Assembly: GCA_009844425.1 (NCBI GenBank)
Contig: VYBN01000034.1
Coordinates: 62,001 to 126,000, forward strand
From: Gammaproteobacteria bacterium
GTDB lineage: Bacteria > Pseudomonadota > Gammaproteobacteria > Steroidobacterales > Foliamicaceae
Direction of reading: 5' to 3'
Length of the DNA stretch: 64,000 bases
The notes beneath the pieces are model-generated. The model saw only the letters and a list, made by a program, of their open reading frames with translations. It ran no database searches and was not told the DNA's origin. A program made the position numbers and the translations under genes. This document shows, one piece after another, positions 42,331 through 51,794 of the stretch. Numbering within the stretch: position 1 is the first letter of the stretch; each line of letters starts with the position of its first letter.

Positions 42331-44688
42331 TTGCGCGAGTACGTAATCGGCCTTTCGGCCATCGGGAAGGACGATCTGGAGCGCGTCGGCGGGAAGAACG
42401 CGTCTTTGGGCGAAATGATCTCCCACCTCGAAGTACTGGACATACGCGTTCCCGACGGCTTCGCCACGACATCGGACGCATTCTCCGAATTTCTCTACCA
42501 GGACGGGCTGGGCGAGGCCATCCACGGCATGCTGGACGGCCTGGACGTGGATGACGTCGAACTGCTCGGCCGCACCGGCGCTCATATACGCGAACTGATC
42601 GGCAAGGCGCCGCTGCCTGGCGGCCTCGAGCGGTCGGTCCGATCGGCTTTCGAGCGGCTTTGCGACGGCGCGGAGATCGGTGTCGCGGTTCGGTCCTCGG
42701 CAACGGCGGAGGACTTGCCCGAAGCGTCATTCGCCGGACAGCAGGACACCCTGCTCAACGTGCGCGGGCCGGACCACGTCGTTGCGGGAATTCGCGAGAT
42801 TTACGCCTCGCTGTTCAATGACCGGGCCATCGCCTATCGGGTCCACCAGGGATTCGATCACCGCCGGGTTTCGCTTTCGGTGGCCGTGCAGCGCATGGTC
42901 CGCAGCGACCTGGCCAGTTCCGGCGTGCTCTTCACGCTGGATACCGAGTCGGGGTTCCGCGACCTGGTGCTGATTTCCTCGAGCTACGGACTGGGCGAAA
43001 CCATCGTTCAGGGCGCGGTCAACCCGGACGAGTTTTACGTCTACAAGCCGGGTCTTGCCCGTGGCCGCAAGGCGGTCATCCGGCGCAACCTGGGCAGCAA
43101 GGCACTGAAGATGGTCTATTCCGACGGCGACGGCGGGCGAGTTGCCACCGTGGAAGTACCGAGGGAGCAGCGCGACCGGTTTTCGCTCTCCGACGCGGAC
43201 GCCGAGGAACTGGCCAGGCAGGCGGTGGCGATCGAGCGGCACTACGGCCGGCCCATGGACATCGAGTGGGGCAAGGACGGTGTGGACGGCCATCTCTACA
43301 TCCTGCAGGCGCGCCCGGAGACGGTGAAGAGCCGGGCGGACCAGACCCTGGTGCGGTTCGAGCTCAAGGAGCGTTCCAGGGTGCTGAGCAGCGGGCGCAG
43401 CATAGGCCAGCGCGTGGGGGCCGGCGTCGCGAGGATCGTGTCCAGCGTGGAACGGATGAATCTCATTCAGCCCGGGGACGTGCTGGTGGCGGACATGACC
43501 GACCCCGACTGGGAGCCGGTCATGAAGCGGGCGGCGGCGATTGTGACCAACCGCGGCGGGCGCACATGCCACGCTGCGATCATTGCCCGCGAACTGGGCA
43601 TTCCGGCGGTCGTGGGTTGCGGGAACGCCACCGGCGATATTCCGGACGGGACGGAAGTAACGGTTTCCTGCGCCGAAGGCGACGAGGGATTCGTCTACCG
43701 GGGCAGGCTGCCTTACGAGGAACGGTCCATGCGGCTGGGCCGGCTTCCGGAAATCCCGGTGCGGCTGGCCATGAACGTTGGCAACCCCGATCGCGCTTTT
43801 GCCTTCGCGGCCATTCCCAATCACGGTGTGGGCCTTGCCAGGCTAGAATTCATCGTCAACCGGATGATCGGCGCGCACCCCAACGCCATCCTCGAATTCG
43901 ACCGGCAGGACCCGGATGTGCGGGAACTGATCGTTGAGCAGATGGCGGGTTACGCCGATCCCGTTTCCTTCTACGTGGAGAAATTGGCCGAAGGCATTGC
44001 CTGTATCGCCGCGGCCTTCGCGCCCGAGCCGGTCATCGTGCGGTTGTCGGATTTCAAGTCCAACGAGTACGCCAACCTGATCGGCGGCGCGCGCTACGAA
44101 CCCAGGGAGGAGAACCCCATGCTCGGCTTTCGCGGCGCCGCGCGCTACGTGGACGAGCAATTCAAACCCTGCTTTGAACTGGAGTGCCGGGCGCTGCTGA
44201 AGGTTCGCAGGGACATGGGGCTGGAGAACGTCCAGGTTATGGTGCCCTTCGTTCGCACGGTTCAACAGGCGCGCGAAGTGGTCGATCTGCTGGCCGCGAA
44301 CGGCCTTGAGCGCGGCGTGGACGGCCTGAAACTCATCATGATGTGCGAGCTGCCCGGCAATGCCTTGCTTGCCGGGCAGTACCTCGAATTCTTCGACGGC
44401 ATGTCGATCGGCTCCAACGACCTGACCCAGCTCACGCTCGGCCTGGACCGCGACTCGGGACGAATAGCGGCGCTGTTCGACGAACGGGACGAGGCCGTCA
44501 GGCGCCTGCTGGAGATGGTCATCGCCGCTTGCCGGGCGCGGGACAAGTACGTGGGGATTTGCGGTCAGGGGCCGTCGGACCATCCGGACTTCGCCCGCTG
44601 GCTGGTGGACAAGGGAATCGACAGCCTGTCGCTGAATCCCGACTCGGTGCTGGATACCTGGCTCCACCTGGCCAAGTCGGAGTCTTAA
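42331..44688 (+). CDS. ppsA: Phosphoenolpyruvate synthase (pyruvate, water dikinase)
   Basis: A 785-residue enzyme converting pyruvate and ATP to PEP in gluconeogenesis. The start is TTG 42331, supported by GGGAG six bases upstream and by the protein start [20 protein letters not shown] aligning with the family; no ATG is near. The N-terminal ATP-grasp has [10 protein letters not shown] and [20 protein letters not shown]. The phosphohistidine is H414 in [15 protein letters not shown], and the C-terminal PEP-binding barrel ends near [15 protein letters not shown]. Regulated by PpsR from the divergent gene. Confidence 0.96.
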   Translation: MREYVIGLSAIGKDDLERVGGKNASLGEMISHLEVLDIRVPDGFATTSDAFSEFLYQDGLGEAIHGMLDGLDVDDVELLGRTGAHIRELIGKAPLPGGLERSVRSAFERLCDGAEIGVAVRSSATAEDLPEASFAGQQDTLLNVRGPDHVVAGIREIYASLFNDRAIAYRVHQGFDHRRVSLSVAVQRMVRSDLASSGVLFTLDTESGFRDLVLISSSYGLGETIVQGAVNPDEFYVYKPGLARGRKAVIRRNLGSKALKMVYSDGDGGRVATVEVPREQRDRFSLSDADAEELARQAVAIERHYGRPMDIEWGKDGVDGHLYILQARPETVKSRADQTLVRFELKERSRVLSSGRSIGQRVGAGVARIVSSVERMNLIQPGDVLVADMTDPDWEPVMKRAAAIVTNRGGRTCHAAIIARELGIPAVVGCGNATGDIPDGTEVTVSCAEGDEGFVYRGRLPYEERSMRLGRLPEIPVRLAMNVGNPDRAFAFAAIPNHGVGLARLEFIVNRMIGAHPNAILEFDRQDPDVRELIVEQMAGYADPVSFYVEKLAEGIACIAAAFAPEPVIVRLSDFKSNEYANLIGGARYEPREENPMLGFRGAARYVDEQFKPCFELECRALLKVRRDMGLENVQVMVPFVRTVQQAREVVDLLAANGLERGVDGLKLIMMCELPGNALLAGQYLEFFDGMSIGSNDLTQLTLGLDRDSGRIAALFDERDEAVRRLLEMVIAACRARDKYVGICGQGPSDHPDFARWLVDKGIDSLSLNPDSVLDTWLHLAKSES

Positions 44689-44736
44689 GCTTCTTGCGCT
44701 TCGATTCCGCTTTCTAGTGCCTGTTTGTGCTTCCTC

Positions 44737-44835
44737 GCCTTTCGCTCGTCCCCCTCCTCGTTGGAGACGCCATCCTGGCTCGATTCTCGCTGTCCCTGCT
44801 TCAACGCTCCCACGAGGAGGGGACGAACGAAAGGC
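44737..44835 (+). repeat. Palindromic repeat C (core in + orientation)
   Basis: A 99-bp element with nearly exact arms at 44737-44761 and 44812-44835; the left begins GCCTTTCGCTCGTCCCCC. One mismatch and a one-base length difference separate the arms. The core shares ACGCCATCCTGGCTCGATTC and CTTCAACGCTCC with A, B and D. It fills the junction between convergent ppsA and the ybbA-like gene. Confidence 0.9.
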
Positions 44836-44849
44836 TTCAGCAGGCGCGG

Positions 44850-45512
44850 TTAGAGGCGGCCGCCGCTAAGGCGGCAGATGCGGTCGCAACGTCCGGCCAG
44901 CTTCTGATCGTGGGTAGCGAGCAGCAGCGTGGCGCCGGCCAGCTCGTTCATCTCGAACAGGATGTCGCCGACCCTCCGGCCGGTATCGGCGTCGAGGTTG
45001 CCGGTCGGCTCGTCCGCCATGAGCACCTGGGGGCGGGTCACGAAGGCGCGCGCGATGGCGACGCGCTGGCGCTCGCCTCCGGAGAGATGGCGCGGATAGT
45101 GGCGCCGCCGTTCGGAAAGTCCAACGCGGCCAAGGGCCTCGTCGGCCGCCTTGCGCGCTCCCCGGCCGCCGTTCAGTTCCAGCGGCAGCATGACGTTCTC
45201 GATCGCGGTCAGGGATTCGACCAGGTGGAAGGACTGGAACACGAAACCCAGGTGCTGTCCGCGCAAGCGGGCCCGTCCGTCCTCGTCGAGCCGGGAAAGG
45301 TCCTGGCCGCACAGCACGACCCGGCCCTCGGTGGGATGGTCGAGTCCGGCCAGGAGCGCCAGCAGCGTCGTCTTGCCCGCTCCGGACGGACCCATGAGCG
45401 CGCAGGACTCGCCACTTTCGAGGCGCAGGTTGATATCCTTGAGAATCTCAAGGTCCCCCTCGGGGCTGGACACAGTCATGCCCAGGTTCTCAGCGCTTAA
45501 GACTTCAGTCAT
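44850..45512 (-). CDS. ABC transporter ATP-binding protein, YbbA type
   Basis: A 220-residue ABC ATPase of the LolD/MacB group. Walker A is GPSGAGKTT (41-49), the Q-loop FVFQSFHL, the signature [14 protein letters not shown] and Walker [11 protein letters not shown], ending with the H-loop THDQKL. In enterics ybbA is followed by ybbP and divergent from tesA; here tesA is kept in place but the ybbP-like permease is at 36740. Both are on the same strand, separated by three other genes. Its 5' end overlaps the tesA coding start by 35 bp. Confidence 0.92.
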   Translation of the reverse strand: MTEVLSAENLGMTVSSPEGDLEILKDINLRLESGESCALMGPSGAGKTTLLALLAGLDHPTEGRVVLCGQDLSRLDEDGRARLRGQHLGFVFQSFHLVESLTAIENVMLPLELNGGRGARKAADEALGRVGLSERRRHYPRHLSGGERQRVAIARAFVTRPQVLMADEPTGNLDADTGRRVGDILFEMNELAGATLLLATHDQKLAGRCDRICRLSGGRL

Positions 45513-46164
45513 TCGTTGCCTTACAGCGGTCGCCTTGTGCCTTGTGTTTGCCGGCGCAGCCGCCAGGGATGCGCCCGTATTGCTGGTTTTAGGCGACAGT
45601 TTGAGCGCCGCCTACGGAATGCCCCTGAGCCGGGGCTGGGTAAGTTTACTAGAGCAACGTCTCAGTAATGCGGACCGGCCCTGGCGAGTGGTAAATGCCA
45701 GCATCTCCGGCGATACCACCTCGGGCGCACTGAAACGCCTGCCGAAGCTGCTGGATCTGCATGCGCCGGAAGTGGTGATTATCGAACTGGGCGGGAACGA
45801 CGGCCTGCAGGGCAAGCCGCTGGACGCGATCGAGTCCAATCTGAGTGGCCTGATCGGCGTTGTGCGCGGTGCGGGCGCACAACCGGCGCTGGTCGGCATG
45901 CGGATTCCGCCCAACTACGGCCGCTACTACACCGGCGAGTTCGAGCGGCTGTACGAGCAAATTGCGGAAAGGGAGGAGGTTCCTCTGCTGCGGTTCGACC
46001 TGGAGGGGCTGGCGAGCACCGAAGGCATGATGCAGGAGGACGGAATTCATCCGGCGCCGGAAGCGCAGGGGCGGATGCTGGATTCGCTGTGGCCGGCCCT
46101 GAACGCCCGGCTGCTCAGCCTGGAACGGGACCGCCAGTCCCGGGAACAAGGCCCCGGCTCATGA
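45478..46164 (+). CDS. tesA: Acyl-CoA thioesterase I/protease I/lysophospholipase (SGNH hydrolase)
   Basis: A 228-residue periplasmic hydrolase. ATG 45478 gives a normal signal peptide ([20 protein letters not shown]...FAGAAA) and is kept although it lies inside the divergent ybbA-like gene. The SGNH blocks are clear: LGDSLSAAYG with nucleophile S41, a Gly block in NASISGDTTSGAL, GGNDGL and the C-terminal DGIHPAPEAQ with the catalytic Asp and His. It cleaves thioesters and lysophospholipids. The stop overlaps the convergent dGTPase gene by 6 bp. Confidence 0.92.
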   Translation: MPRFSALKTSVIRCLTAVALCLVFAGAAARDAPVLLVLGDSLSAAYGMPLSRGWVSLLEQRLSNADRPWRVVNASISGDTTSGALKRLPKLLDLHAPEVVIIELGGNDGLQGKPLDAIESNLSGLIGVVRGAGAQPALVGMRIPPNYGRYYTGEFERLYEQIAEREEVPLLRFDLEGLASTEGMMQEDGIHPAPEAQGRMLDSLWPALNARLLSLERDRQSREQGPGS

Positions 46165-47307
46165 ATCAAGCGCCAGGGCCCGGCAACGCCGGCCGGCGTA
46201 ACGGTCCGTCATTCCCGCGATGTAGTCGGCTACCGCCCGCGCCAGCGCTCCGGCGCCGCGCTCCCGGTCCGGCGAAAGCCTGCCGGGCAATTGGTCCGGG
46301 TGGTTCATGTAGTGGTTGAACAAGGCGTCGACCACGGCGCCTCCCCTCGCGTACTCCTGCTGCATGCGGGGGTGATGGTATAGCCGCTCGGTCAGGAAGC
46401 GGGCCAGCTCCCGGTGACGTTTGTCGACCGGATCGCTCAAGCCCACCAGCGGCATCGAACGGCTGCGGACCGCGTCCGCGTCCTCGGGCATGGCCTCTTT
46501 CAGATTGGCGCCGGTAGTCTCGATCAGGTCCGAGACCACCCGGTCGATCATTCCCCGTATGGCTTCCGACGCCAGCGAGCCGCCGTCGGCGGCGGGAAAT
46601 CTGCCGGCCGCTTCGTCACGGGACTCGCGGAACAGGCGCACCTCCATCAGCTCGCCGGGTTCCAGCAGGCCGCTGCGCAGGCCGTCGTCGAGATCGTGAT
46701 GGTTGTACGCGATCTCGTCGGCCACATTGGCCAGCTGTGCCTCCAGGCTGGGTTGGCGGCGCCGGATAAACCGTTCTCCCAGGTCTCCGAGCGCGCGGGC
46801 CTGGCGTCGCGAGCAGCGCTTTAGCAGGCCTTCGCGCGTTTCCCAGCACAGGTTCAGTCCCGGGAACCCTGCGTATCGGTGCTCCAGCGCGTCGACAATG
46901 CGCAGGGCCTGAAGGTTGTGTTCGAAGCCGCCATGGTCGGTCATGCAACGGTTCAGCGCAGTCTGCCCGGCGTGGCCGAACGGCGGATGCCCGAGATCGT
47001 GTCCCAGGCAGATCGCTTCCGTGAGATCCTGGTTGAGGCGCAGGCAGGCCGCCGCGGTGCGCGCGATCTGGGCCACCTCCATCGTGTGCGTAAGCCGCGT
47101 GCGGAAGTGATCGCCTTCGCCGGCGACGAACACCTGGGTCTTGTGCATCAGCCGCCGAAAAGCCCGGCAGTGGATGATCCGGTCGCGGTCCCGCTGGAAA
47201 GGGCTCCTGTAGGGGTGGCCGGGTTCGGCGTGAACGCGGCCGCGAGTCCGCTCATCGCGGACGGCCCAGGCGGCAAGGCGCACCGGCCACGCCGCGGCCG
47301 TCGTCAA
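46159..47307 (-). CDS. dgt: Deoxyguanosinetriphosphate triphosphohydrolase-like protein (HD domain)
   Basis: A 382-residue HD-domain dNTPase. The metal site is seen in FRTRLTHTMEVAQIART and GHDLGHPPFGHAGQTALN, with NHHDLDDG and the C-terminal antiviral-type domain. Dgt-like enzymes hydrolyse dNTPs to deoxynucleosides and triphosphate. It overlaps the aroB stop by 4 bp and is the last gene of the pilMNOQ-aroK-aroB transcript, where enterics carry damX and dam. Confidence 0.92.
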   Translation of the reverse strand: MTTAAAWPVRLAAWAVRDERTRGRVHAEPGHPYRSPFQRDRDRIIHCRAFRRLMHKTQVFVAGEGDHFRTRLTHTMEVAQIARTAAACLRLNQDLTEAICLGHDLGHPPFGHAGQTALNRCMTDHGGFEHNLQALRIVDALEHRYAGFPGLNLCWETREGLLKRCSRRQARALGDLGERFIRRRQPSLEAQLANVADEIAYNHHDLDDGLRSGLLEPGELMEVRLFRESRDEAAGRFPAADGGSLASEAIRGMIDRVVSDLIETTGANLKEAMPEDADAVRSRSMPLVGLSDPVDKRHRELARFLTERLYHHPRMQQEYARGGAVVDALFNHYMNHPDQLPGRLSPDRERGAGALARAVADYIAGMTDRYAGRRCRALALDS

Positions 47308-48389
47308 GGCGCGCGTCCCGACAGCACGACGTCCAGCGCATCCATCGAGAAGTCTCCGGTCAGGTGCGCGTCGCCCAGGCCGCGGGGCAGGATCAGCCGG
47401 ATCCGGCCTCCGGCATTCTTCTTGTCGCCGAGCATTGCCTTCTTGAGGGTCCCTGCGTCCAGATCGCCCGCGTTCACCGGCAGGCCCAGGTGCGCCAGCA
47501 GCGTCTCAAGACGCCGTTGTTCCCCGCGCTGCAATGAGCCTTCGGCCACCGCCAGCCTGGCGGCCATGCACATTCCGGCGGCCACGGCCTCGCCATGCAG
47601 CCAGCGTCCGTAACCCGCCGTGTGCTCGATTGCATGCCCGAAGCTGTGGCCGAAATTCAGCACGGCGCGCCGTCCGCTGCGGTCGTGCTCGTCCTCGCCG
47701 ACGATCGCGGCCTTGATTTCTATCGAGCGCCGAACCGCGTGACGCAGGCCGGCCGGGTCGCGAGCCAGCAGCGCGCCGGCGTTGTTTTCCAGCCACCCGA
47801 GAAATTCCTCGTCGGCAATTGCGCCGTATTTCACGATTTCCGCCAGCCCGGCCTTCAGTTCCCGGTCGGGCAATGTGTCGAGAACGCCGGTGTCGCAGAT
47901 TACCGCCCGCGGCTGGTGAAAGGCGCCGACCAGGTTCTTGCCCCACTCGGTATTGATGGCGGTCTTTCCGCCTACGGAAGAGTCCACCTGCGCGAGCAGC
48001 GTGGTGGGAAGCTGCACGTAATCCACGCCGCGGTGATAGCAGGCGGCGGCAAAGCCGGTAACGTCGCCCACACAGCCGCCGCCCAGCGAAATCAGCGTGC
48101 AGCCGCGATCCAGCCCCAGGCGGGTCATACGGTGCAGGATTCGCTGCCAGTGCCTGATGTCCTTGGCCTCTTCGCCGTCGGGAAGGACGAGGGACTCGCA
48201 GCGGTCCCCGCCCGCAAGCACGGGCAGGCGATCCAGATACAGGCCCGCGACGGCGCGGCTGGTCACTGCGAGGACGCCCCCGTTCCCGACCCATTCGGCC
48301 AGGATTCCGGGACGTCCGAGGAGGTCCTGGCCCACCAGCACGGGGTACGTGCCGGATGCCGCCCGCACTTCTATTCGATCGACTTCCAT
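47304..48389 (-). CDS. aroB: 3-dehydroquinate synthase
   Basis: A 361-residue NAD- and zinc-dependent enzyme, second step of the shikimate pathway. Signatures include LPDGEEAKD, SLGGGCVGDVTGFAAACYHRG cut at the glycine-rich loop, QVDSSVGGKTAINT, the metal ligands in EIVKYG and the NFGHSFGHAIEH histidines. Length and motifs are normal. It lies 26 bp after aroK in the conserved pilQ-aroK-aroB order. Confidence 0.96.
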   Translation of the reverse strand: MEVDRIEVRAASGTYPVLVGQDLLGRPGILAEWVGNGGVLAVTSRAVAGLYLDRLPVLAGGDRCESLVLPDGEEAKDIRHWQRILHRMTRLGLDRGCTLISLGGGCVGDVTGFAAACYHRGVDYVQLPTTLLAQVDSSVGGKTAINTEWGKNLVGAFHQPRAVICDTGVLDTLPDRELKAGLAEIVKYGAIADEEFLGWLENNAGALLARDPAGLRHAVRRSIEIKAAIVGEDEHDRSGRRAVLNFGHSFGHAIEHTAGYGRWLHGEAVAAGMCMAARLAVAEGSLQRGEQRRLETLLAHLGLPVNAGDLDAGTLKKAMLGDKKNAGGRIRLILPRGLGDAHLTGDFSMDALDVVLSGRAP

Positions 48390-48415
48390 ACCTGATGTGA
48401 CGCGATGCCGCGTCG

Positions 48416-48934
48416 CTAGCTTTCCTTCAACAATTGCAGGATATCCTGCCCGACCTGCCTGACCCGGCGCCCGGTGGTATCCACGATGTGGCTGGCCACC
48501 TCAAGGTACAGCGGGCCGCGTTGCAGCATCAGATCCTTCAGAATGTCACGTTTCGGGCCCGAGGCCAATAGCGGACGATTGCGGATGTCGCGGGTCCGGC
48601 GCACCTGCTCGTCCAGGCCGCACTTGAGGTAGACCACGCTGCCGCCGGACCGCAGTGCCTCGCGGTTGCGCTCGCGGAGAACGGCGCCTCCGCCCGTGGC
48701 CAACACGATGTTTCGCTGTGCGCACAAGTGCTCGAGCGCCCTCTCCTCGCGAACCCGGAACCCTTCCTCGCCCTCGATTTCAAAGATCAGCGCGATGTCC
48801 ACGCCGGTCTGTTCCTCGATATACCGGTCGCTGTCGGCGAATTGCAAACTGAGGCGCCCGGCCAGCCAGCTGCCCACCGCGGACTTGCCCGATCCCATGG
48901 GACCTACCAGAAATATGTTTCGCGACGTTGGCAT
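48416..48934 (-). CDS. aroK: Shikimate kinase
   Basis: A 172-residue kinase from ATG 48934 (MPTSRNIFLV); a longer in-frame start upstream gives a poor N-terminus. The P-loop is GPMGSGKSAVG, followed by the shikimate-binding DSDRYIEEQTG, FRVREERAL and ATGGGAVLR, and the lid RPLLASGP. It phosphorylates shikimate. It follows pilQ after 66 bp and precedes aroB, as in most Gammaproteobacteria. Confidence 0.95.
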   Translation of the reverse strand: MPTSRNIFLVGPMGSGKSAVGSWLAGRLSLQFADSDRYIEEQTGVDIALIFEIEGEEGFRVREERALEHLCAQRNIVLATGGGAVLRERNREALRSGGSVVYLKCGLDEQVRRTRDIRNRPLLASGPKRDILKDLMLQRGPLYLEVASHIVDTTGRRVRQVGQDILQLLKES

Positions 48935-49000
48935 GGCTTGTGTTCGTCCCCGCGCAGGAGATTGCGGGATTGGCCGCAAATGGTACCCAGAATCGCCTTG

Positions 49001-50401
49001 CTATTGCTGCGGCTCGATGATTGTCGGTGTAACGAAAACGAGGAGTTCGGTCTCGTTGGAGGAATTGATGCTTGAGCGGAACAGGCGTCCGAGCCCGGGA
49101 ATGGACCCGAGCCAGGGCACGCTGGATTGGGTGTCGGCATTCTCGGTTTCCCGAATTCCACCCAGCACGAGGGTCTGGCCGTCCTGCACCAGAACTTCGG
49201 TTTCGATCCGGCGCGTATCGATGGACGGAACGGCTCCACCGCGCTCGGTGGCGACGATCTTTCCCACGCTGTCCTTGGTTACGAGCAGACGGAGGATGAC
49301 CCGGCCGTTGGGCGTAATCCGGGGCGTGACCGTGAGCCCCAGCGCGGCGTGCTTGAAATGGGTGGTTGTGGCGCCGCTGGAAGCCGCTTCCTGGTAGGGG
49401 ATTTCCACGCCCTGGCGGATGCTCGCTTCGCGCTGGTCGGAAGCGAGCACCCGGGGCGCGGATATGAGCCGACCATGGCCCTCGGCCTGCATCGCCGCCA
49501 GTTCGAGGTCCAGCAGGTAGTCGGGATGCAGCAGGGCAAGCGAAAACCTTCCGGCGGCCCCCGCAACCGGCAGACTGACGCTGTAGCGGTCGGCGACATC
49601 CGCGGCAGTCAATGCTCCTTGCCCGCCCTCCGTGTTTTCCAGCGTTTCGGCGATGCGGCTGGTGGCTTCCCCGGTACCGGAAAGCACGACCGAGCGGCTC
49701 TCGCCGCGGCGGTCCGCCGCCGTAACGCCCCAGCGCAAGCCCAGGTTGCGTCCGTAATTCCGGTTGGCGACCACCACGCGCGACTCGATCAGCACCTGCC
49801 TGGCCGGCAGGTCCAGTTCGGCCAGCAATTGCGCCAGCTTCTCCAGGCGGTGCGGAGTATCGTGAGCGATCAGGCTATTGGTCCGCTCGTCCACCTGTAT
49901 CGTCCCCCGTTCCGAAAGCAGCGTGGACTGACCTCCGGCGATCACGGTGGCCAGTTCGGAGGCCGCGGCGTAATTCACCCTGAACTGGCGCAACTGCAAC
50001 GTCGCCAGGGATTCCTGCGCACGCTCGGCATCGCGGCGGGCGGAGTCCCGCGCGAGGAACTCTTCGGGGGTGGCCACCACCCAGACGCCGCGGTTCATGC
50101 GCGCCTTCAGCCCCCGGGTGTCAAGTACCAGCGCGAGCGCGTCGTCATGGGCCATATCGGCGATTTCCAGGGTGATGTTGCCCGTCACGGAATCGGACAC
50201 CAGCATTTGCATTTCTCCGGCCTCCGCCAGAAGCTGCAGGGCGGCGCGGACGGGCAGTTCCCTGAAGCTCAGGGATATGCGCCCGGCTTCGTCCGCCTGC
50301 GAGAGACCGGCGCAGGCGATCGACAAGACCGCAAGCAGCCCGTGGCCGGCGGCGCGCCACCGGCGCGTTGCTCCCCGCTGCATTCGCCCGCGCCCGGTCA
50401 T
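49001..50401 (-). CDS. pilQ: Type IV pilus secretin PilQ, short form
   Basis: A 466-residue secretin. After a signal region (HGLLAVLSIACAGLSQA) comes a secretin N0-like domain (RISLSFRELPVRAALQLLAE), one N1/KH-like domain (RQFRVNYAAASELATVIAGG) and the secretin barrel with VPWLGSIPGLGRLFRS and ELLVFVTPTII. Typical PilQ is about 700 residues with AMIN domains that bind peptidoglycan; these are missing here. It forms the outer-membrane pore for type IV pili. The start overlaps the stop of the PilO-like gene by 4 bp. Confidence 0.9.
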   Translation of the reverse strand: MTGRGRMQRGATRRWRAAGHGLLAVLSIACAGLSQADEAGRISLSFRELPVRAALQLLAEAGEMQMLVSDSVTGNITLEIADMAHDDALALVLDTRGLKARMNRGVWVVATPEEFLARDSARRDAERAQESLATLQLRQFRVNYAAASELATVIAGGQSTLLSERGTIQVDERTNSLIAHDTPHRLEKLAQLLAELDLPARQVLIESRVVVANRNYGRNLGLRWGVTAADRRGESRSVVLSGTGEATSRIAETLENTEGGQGALTAADVADRYSVSLPVAGAAGRFSLALLHPDYLLDLELAAMQAEGHGRLISAPRVLASDQREASIRQGVEIPYQEAASSGATTTHFKHAALGLTVTPRITPNGRVILRLLVTKDSVGKIVATERGGAVPSIDTRRIETEVLVQDGQTLVLGGIRETENADTQSSVPWLGSIPGLGRLFRSSINSSNETELLVFVTPTIIEPQQ

Positions 50402-51231
50402 GGCGTGTCCGGTTGCAGACGCGGCCGGCCCTCGGGGTCGTCCACGATCCGGTAACGTCGGTCGCCCACCCGTATGAAGCCGCTTTCCCGTAGCGGCTCC
50501 CGCTCTTGCCCGCCGACGTCCGCAGCGAGGCCGCCGTTCTCCCGTGGCAGTGCGCCGAAGGGAGAAGGGAGGCCCCTGCTCGTGGGCGGTGCTTGCGGCC
50601 CGGTCGTCTCGCCCGCGCCGATGTCGGGAAGCCAGTCGGCGTTTCTCCCGTCGGCAAAGTAGGCCAGCAGACGCGCATCGGCGCGCAAGCGGCGGTTATC
50701 CGGACTGCCGCCCGATTCGATCGTCAACTCGACCATCTCACGCAGTTCACCGGCCGTGAGAACATGGCCGATGGCGCCGATGATCTGTCCGTATTCGCCG
50801 GCCAACTGCATTTCCGCGCCGAGGTGCGGGAACCGGCGGGACATTTCACCCGGCGGCTCCCAGGGCCGTACTTCCTCCACCGGCGACCCGGCCCAGGCAG
50901 CCGCCAGCGACACCGCCAGGTCCAGAGACCCGGCGCCGCGCGGTATCCTGGCCCCTGTTTGCCGAAGCTGCTCTTCGAGTTGTTCCAGTTCCATGCGCAG
51001 CAGTTGCGATCGCCGCTCGGCACGGCGCGCTTCCTGCAACCTTTCCTCCAGAGCGGGAAGGGTTTCCGCAGCAGCGGACAACTGCGGCAGCAACTTCCCC
51101 CGCACGCGGACCTGAAGCCCAACTGCCGTTACCAGTATCAGTAGGGAGCACGCCAGCGTGACGCTTACCCGCCTGCTCCACTGGCCCGGTTTTCCGGGCT
51201 CCACGTTGCGCAGTTCATCAAGCAGCGTCAT
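50398..51231 (-). CDS. PilO-like alignment protein fused to a reduced PilP-like tail
   Basis: A 277-residue inner-membrane protein. Residues 1-180 follow PilO: a short cytoplasmic start (LLDELRNVEPGKPGQW), one membrane helix (about 24-42), a coiled coil (about 50-95) and the ferredoxin-like domain with YGQIIGAIGHVL. The last part (from about 195: FADGRNADWLPDI, a Pro/Gly linker and GFIRVGDRRYRIVDDPEG) resembles a strongly shortened PilP end. No separate pilP gene stands between this and pilQ, so the protein probably supplies both functions. It overlaps pilN and pilQ by 4 bp at each end. Confidence 0.75.
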   Translation of the reverse strand: MTLLDELRNVEPGKPGQWSRRVSVTLACSLLILVTAVGLQVRVRGKLLPQLSAAAETLPALEERLQEARRAERRSQLLRMELEQLEEQLRQTGARIPRGAGSLDLAVSLAAAWAGSPVEEVRPWEPPGEMSRRFPHLGAEMQLAGEYGQIIGAIGHVLTAGELREMVELTIESGGSPDNRRLRADARLLAYFADGRNADWLPDIGAGETTGPQAPPTSRGLPSPFGALPRENGGLAADVGGQEREPLRESGFIRVGDRRYRIVDDPEGRPRLQPDTP

Positions 51232-51758
51232 TCCGCGAACACTCCCGCAAGCGCGAATTCGCGCGCCTGGCCCGAGTCGCTGCGCAAGTGTTCAATGCGG
51301 GATTCCGACACGGCGGGCATGGCCCGGATCGTTTGAAGAAGTTGCGCCGCCGGTTCCAGGTTGCCGGCCACGCCCTGCAATTCCCAAACCGTTCCCTTGA
51401 TCGAGAGTCGCTTCAGGCGCAATTCGGGAGGGACCGCTTCGGACAATTCCTCCAGCCAGGCCCGCACGGCCCGGTTGTGCCGACGGATCCGCTGCATTTC
51501 GGTCAGCACTGCGCCCATGTCGGCATTTCTTGACTGCAGGTTCCGCTGTTCGGCGGCTGCTCCCCGGTGAACGGCGATGGCGGCCTGCAATTGCGCAGCC
51601 CGGCGCTCGACTTCGCGCAATTTCCCGGCGAAATGAAGCTCGGTTGCGGCCACGACCGCCATTCCGGCGACAAGCCCGCAGAGCAGGGCGGTCCAGGCGT
51701 CGCGCCGCCGCGTCCTTTGCATCCGGTCGCGCCAGGGAAGCAGGTTCAGCGAACGCAT
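51228..51758 (-). CDS. pilN: Type IV pilus inner-membrane alignment protein PilN
   Basis: A 176-residue protein from ATG 51758, giving the diagnostic start MRSLNLLPWRDRMQ, the segment that docks on PilM. GGAG lies about eight bases before it; an upstream ATG at 51785 is less likely. One membrane helix (about 23-42), a coiled coil (about 45-90) and a C-terminal ferredoxin-like domain follow. It bridges cytoplasmic PilM and periplasmic PilO in the pilus alignment complex. Confidence 0.9.
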   Translation of the reverse strand: MRSLNLLPWRDRMQRTRRRDAWTALLCGLVAGMAVVAATELHFAGKLREVERRAAQLQAAIAVHRGAAAEQRNLQSRNADMGAVLTEMQRIRRHNRAVRAWLEELSEAVPPELRLKRLSIKGTVWELQGVAGNLEPAAQLLQTIRAMPAVSESRIEHLRSDSGQAREFALAGVFAE

Positions 51759-51794
51759 CGCCCGTACTCCGCTCAGGGTAGCCATGCTTGCCGC

